NCBI RefSeq assembly: GCF_001908725.1
Contig: NZ_CP018725.1
Span: forward strand, 3,286,001-3,350,000
Length of the DNA: 64,000 nt
Reading direction: 5' to 3'
DNA from: Xanthomonas vesicatoria ATCC 35937
Lineage (GTDB): Bacteria > Pseudomonadota > Gammaproteobacteria > Xanthomonadales > Xanthomonadaceae
A program made the translations under genes and the position numbers. Within the stretch, counting starts at the first letter, position 1; each line of letters starts with the position of its first letter. This document shows positions 61,974-64,000 of this stretch, piece by piece. The notes below the pieces were generated by a model. That model was not told the origin of the DNA. It saw only the letters and a program-made list of their open reading frames with translations, and made no database searches.

Positions 61974-62006
61974 TTCCCCCATCGTTTTTTAGCAGGAGGC
62001 TAGACC

Positions 62007-63488
62007 ATGAATGCTCTTCCCAGCGCAGCGATTGCCGCCACCGCGACACCCGCGTGGCACGGCTGCATCTTCAATGGCGAGTGGATACCGGGCCACGGTG
62101 GCGCGTTGCCGATCTATGAGCCGGCCACCGGCGGTTTGCTGCACGAGGTGAGCAAGGCCGATCTGGCCGATGTTGCCGCTGCCGTCGCACAAGCCAAACA
62201 GGCGCAGCGCGCCTGGGCCGCCACCGCGCCGCGCGAACGTGCTGCGGTCTTTCACCGTGCCGCGCAGGCGATGCAGGCACGCAGCGCCGAGGCCGCGTTG
62301 CTGATCGCACGCGAAACCGGCGGCATCCTGCCCAAGGCGCAGCGCGAGGTCGATGAAGCGGTCGCGTTTTACCAACACTCTGCTAGCCTGCCGTTGCAGG
62401 CGATGGGACAGGTGCTGCCGACCGGGGCCGGCCAGCTCAGCCTAGCGCGTCACATGCCATTGGGTGTGGTGGCGGTGATCTCCCCGTTCAACTTTCCGCT
62501 GATCCTGTCGCTGCGTTCGGTGGCGCCGGCATTGGCGATGGGCAATGCGGTGATCCTCAAGCCCGACCCGCGCACGCCGTACACCGGTGGCGTGATCATC
62601 GCGCAGGTGCTGGAAGAAGCCGGCCTGCCCAAGGGCCTGCTGCACGTGCTGCACGGCGATGCTCAAATCGGCCAGGCGCTGATGGAAGCGCCGGATATCC
62701 CGATGATCGCCTTCACCGGCTCCACTGCGGCCGGCCGGCGCATCGGCGAAATTGCCGGGCGGCATCTGAAAAAGGTGGCATTGGAGCTGGGCGGCAACAA
62801 CGCGGTGATCGTGCTCGACGACGCAGATCTGGACCGTGCCGCATCGGCGATTGCCTTTGGTGCGTATATGCACCAGGGCCAGATCTGCATGGCCACCGGA
62901 CGGGTGCTGGTACAGCGCAGCGTGGCGGAGGCGTTGACCCACCGTCTGGCGAAAAAAGCGCGGCATCTGCCGGTAGGCGATCCGGTCAGCGGCACCGTGG
63001 CCCTGGGGCCCATCATCGACCAGCGCCAGCTGCAACGGGTGATCGATATCGTCGCTGACAGCGTCGCTGCCGGTGCGGTGGTGGAAGCCGGCGCAACCAA
63101 CGAGGGCCTGTTCTACGCACCGACCGTGTTGTCCAACGTGCGCCCAGGCATGCGCGTGTTCGACGAGGAAGTATTCGGGCCGGTGATCAACATCACCGTG
63201 TTCGACACCGACGAAGAAGCCGCGCAAATGGCCAACCACGGCGAATATGGGCTGGCCGCCGGCATCATGTCGGCTTCGGTCTCGCGGGCGTTGGCGCTGG
63301 GCGAACGCCTGCATCCAGGCCTGCTGCACATCAACGACCAGACCGTGTTGGACGAGGTGATCAACCCGTTTGGCGGCACCGGCGCGTCCGGCAACGGCAC
63401 CAGCGTCGGTGGTCCAGCCGACTGGGAGCAGTACACGCACTGGCAGTGGCTGACCATCAAGAGCGAGGTGCCGCAATACCCGTTCTGA
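62007..63488 (+). CDS. Aldehyde dehydrogenase, benzaldehyde/vanillin type
   Basis: 493 residues of ALDH superfamily: ISPFNFPLILSLRSVAPALA (cofactor), ALELGGNNAVIVLDDADLDR (Glu), and MHQGQICMATGRVLVQ (catalytic Cys). It ends with KSEVPQYPF. It fits the benzaldehyde/vanillin/coniferaldehyde dehydrogenases. With the upstream alcohol dehydrogenase it would carry an aromatic alcohol through aldehyde to acid. Vanillate from such a route would feed VanAB. GGAGG precedes the ATG. Confidence 0.85.
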   Translation: MNALPSAAIAATATPAWHGCIFNGEWIPGHGGALPIYEPATGGLLHEVSKADLADVAAAVAQAKQAQRAWAATAPRERAAVFHRAAQAMQARSAEAALLIARETGGILPKAQREVDEAVAFYQHSASLPLQAMGQVLPTGAGQLSLARHMPLGVVAVISPFNFPLILSLRSVAPALAMGNAVILKPDPRTPYTGGVIIAQVLEEAGLPKGLLHVLHGDAQIGQALMEAPDIPMIAFTGSTAAGRRIGEIAGRHLKKVALELGGNNAVIVLDDADLDRAASAIAFGAYMHQGQICMATGRVLVQRSVAEALTHRLAKKARHLPVGDPVSGTVALGPIIDQRQLQRVIDIVADSVAAGAVVEAGATNEGLFYAPTVLSNVRPGMRVFDEEVFGPVINITVFDTDEEAAQMANHGEYGLAAGIMSASVSRALALGERLHPGLLHINDQTVLDEVINPFGGTGASGNGTSVGGPADWEQYTHWQWLTIKSEVPQYPF

Positions 63489-63612
63489 TGGCGGGCGCCG
63501 AGATCGATGGGTTGGTTTCGGCGTGGGCGAGAGGCATGGTGCGATCGCGTCGCGGTGTGGGCCAATCGACGCCGTGTCGTTGCGTTTTTTCAGCACTGCC
63601 GGATCGACGCAC

Positions 63613-64000
63613 TCACTCGCCGCTGCGAAAACGCGTCGGCGAGCAGCCTGCATGCCGCGCGAAGGAGCGGCTGAAATACGCAGCATCGAAAAATCCAAGC
63701 GCAGCGGCAATCTGCTGCACGCTCAAGCTGGTGTAGCGCAGGTTGCGACGTGCCTCGAGCATGATCCGGCGTTGCAGCAGTTCCAGGGCCGAGGCATCGG
63801 CAAGCCGTCGGCACACCGCATTGAGATGGCCCGGCGTCAGCCCCAGCTGGTCGGCGTAGCGGGAGATCGGCCAATGCGCGCGATAGTGCTGGTCGATCAA
63901 GGCCTGATACGCGCGCAGATGACGCAGCGCAGGATCGGCCTGCGCGTTGGCCACGGCCGCGTCTTGCAGACGTTGCAGCGCCGTGCGTGCGGTCCAGATC
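63613..64000 (-). CDS. AraC-family regulator (C-terminal part, cut by window)
   Basis: The minus-strand frame is open to the right edge. It ends with an AraC HTH pair: HWPISRYADQLGLTPGHLNA and LSVQQIAAALGFFDAAYFSR, then FARHAGCSPTRFRSGE. The N-terminal sensor lies beyond the window. The arrangement recalls PobR-type regulators of aromatic acid genes. It is convergent with the aldehyde dehydrogenase gene. Confidence 0.8.
   Translation of the reverse strand, partial: IWTARTALQRLQDAAVANAQADPALRHLRAYQALIDQHYRAHWPISRYADQLGLTPGHLNAVCRRLADASALELLQRRIMLEARRNLRYTSLSVQQIAAALGFFDAAYFSRSFARHAGCSPTRFRSGE

Noticed and set aside
1..64000. tRNA or rRNA genes
   Set aside because: I did not find a convincing cloverleaf or rRNA segment on either strand by eye; a covariance search would be needed to be certain.

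Overview
The window is about 64 kb of GC-rich proteobacterial chromosome that reads as Xanthomonas. The case rests on the ilvD-linked chromosomal integron, a Xanthomonas-type XVIPCD secretion domain, a PIP-box-like promoter, the C-terminal tails encoded by attC sites, and the general gene content. The species cannot be fixed from the sequence alone. Outside the integron, most genes are small metabolic units paired with a divergent or leading regulator.

Left part (1-40.9 kb). In order: vanillate O-demethylase vanAB with a divergent LysR regulator; tatD; a VOC protein; a candidate type III effector behind a PIP-box/-10 promoter; a LysR/MFS pair; a secreted zinc-hydrolase-like protein beside a TonB-dependent receptor; SDR/TetR/sirtuin; an OYE-type flavoenzyme and a beta-hydroxyacid dehydrogenase; a stand-alone XVIPCD-like protein; purU; AraC/SDR; and a secreted alpha/beta hydrolase. 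A methionine block follows (MTHFR-like, MetR-like, FMN reductase, MesX, MesD). Then come a KdgT-type permease, a TetR-SDR-oxidoreductase unit with a shared operator-like motif, two HxlR/quinone-reductase pairs, a phosphate-selective porin behind Pho-box-like repeats, and a chemoreceptor fragment.

Centre (40.9-52.2 kb) is a chromosomal integron. A full-length tyrosine integrase (51163-52182, plus strand) abuts ilvD. To its left lie attI and 25 cassettes read on the minus strand, closed by 24 recognisable attC sites plus one remnant. Cassettes carry small proteins (lipoprotein, MORN-repeat, DUF6881-like, glyoxalase-like, YCII-like, a Tat-exported monooxygenase-like protein, membrane proteins, many unknowns). 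Three cassette genes are frameshifted and four cassettes belong to one ORF-less family. Two whole cassettes are duplicated, and one attC is of a foreign type. Decay increases away from attI, as expected for an old array still being rearranged at its attI end.

Right part (52.3-64 kb). ilvD, a YkgJ-type cysteine-cluster protein, a gamma-carbonic anhydrase, an AAHS-type aromatic acid transporter and an HD-GYP protein precede an aromatic catabolic unit. That unit is a MarR regulator, a frameshifted outer-membrane MetA-pathway-type protein, a coniferyl-alcohol-dehydrogenase-like SDR and a benzaldehyde/vanillin-type aldehyde dehydrogenase. An AraC regulator runs off the right edge. With vanAB at the left end, the genes suggest funnelling of lignin-type aromatics (coniferyl alcohol or aldehyde towards vanillate and protocatechuate); this is inference.
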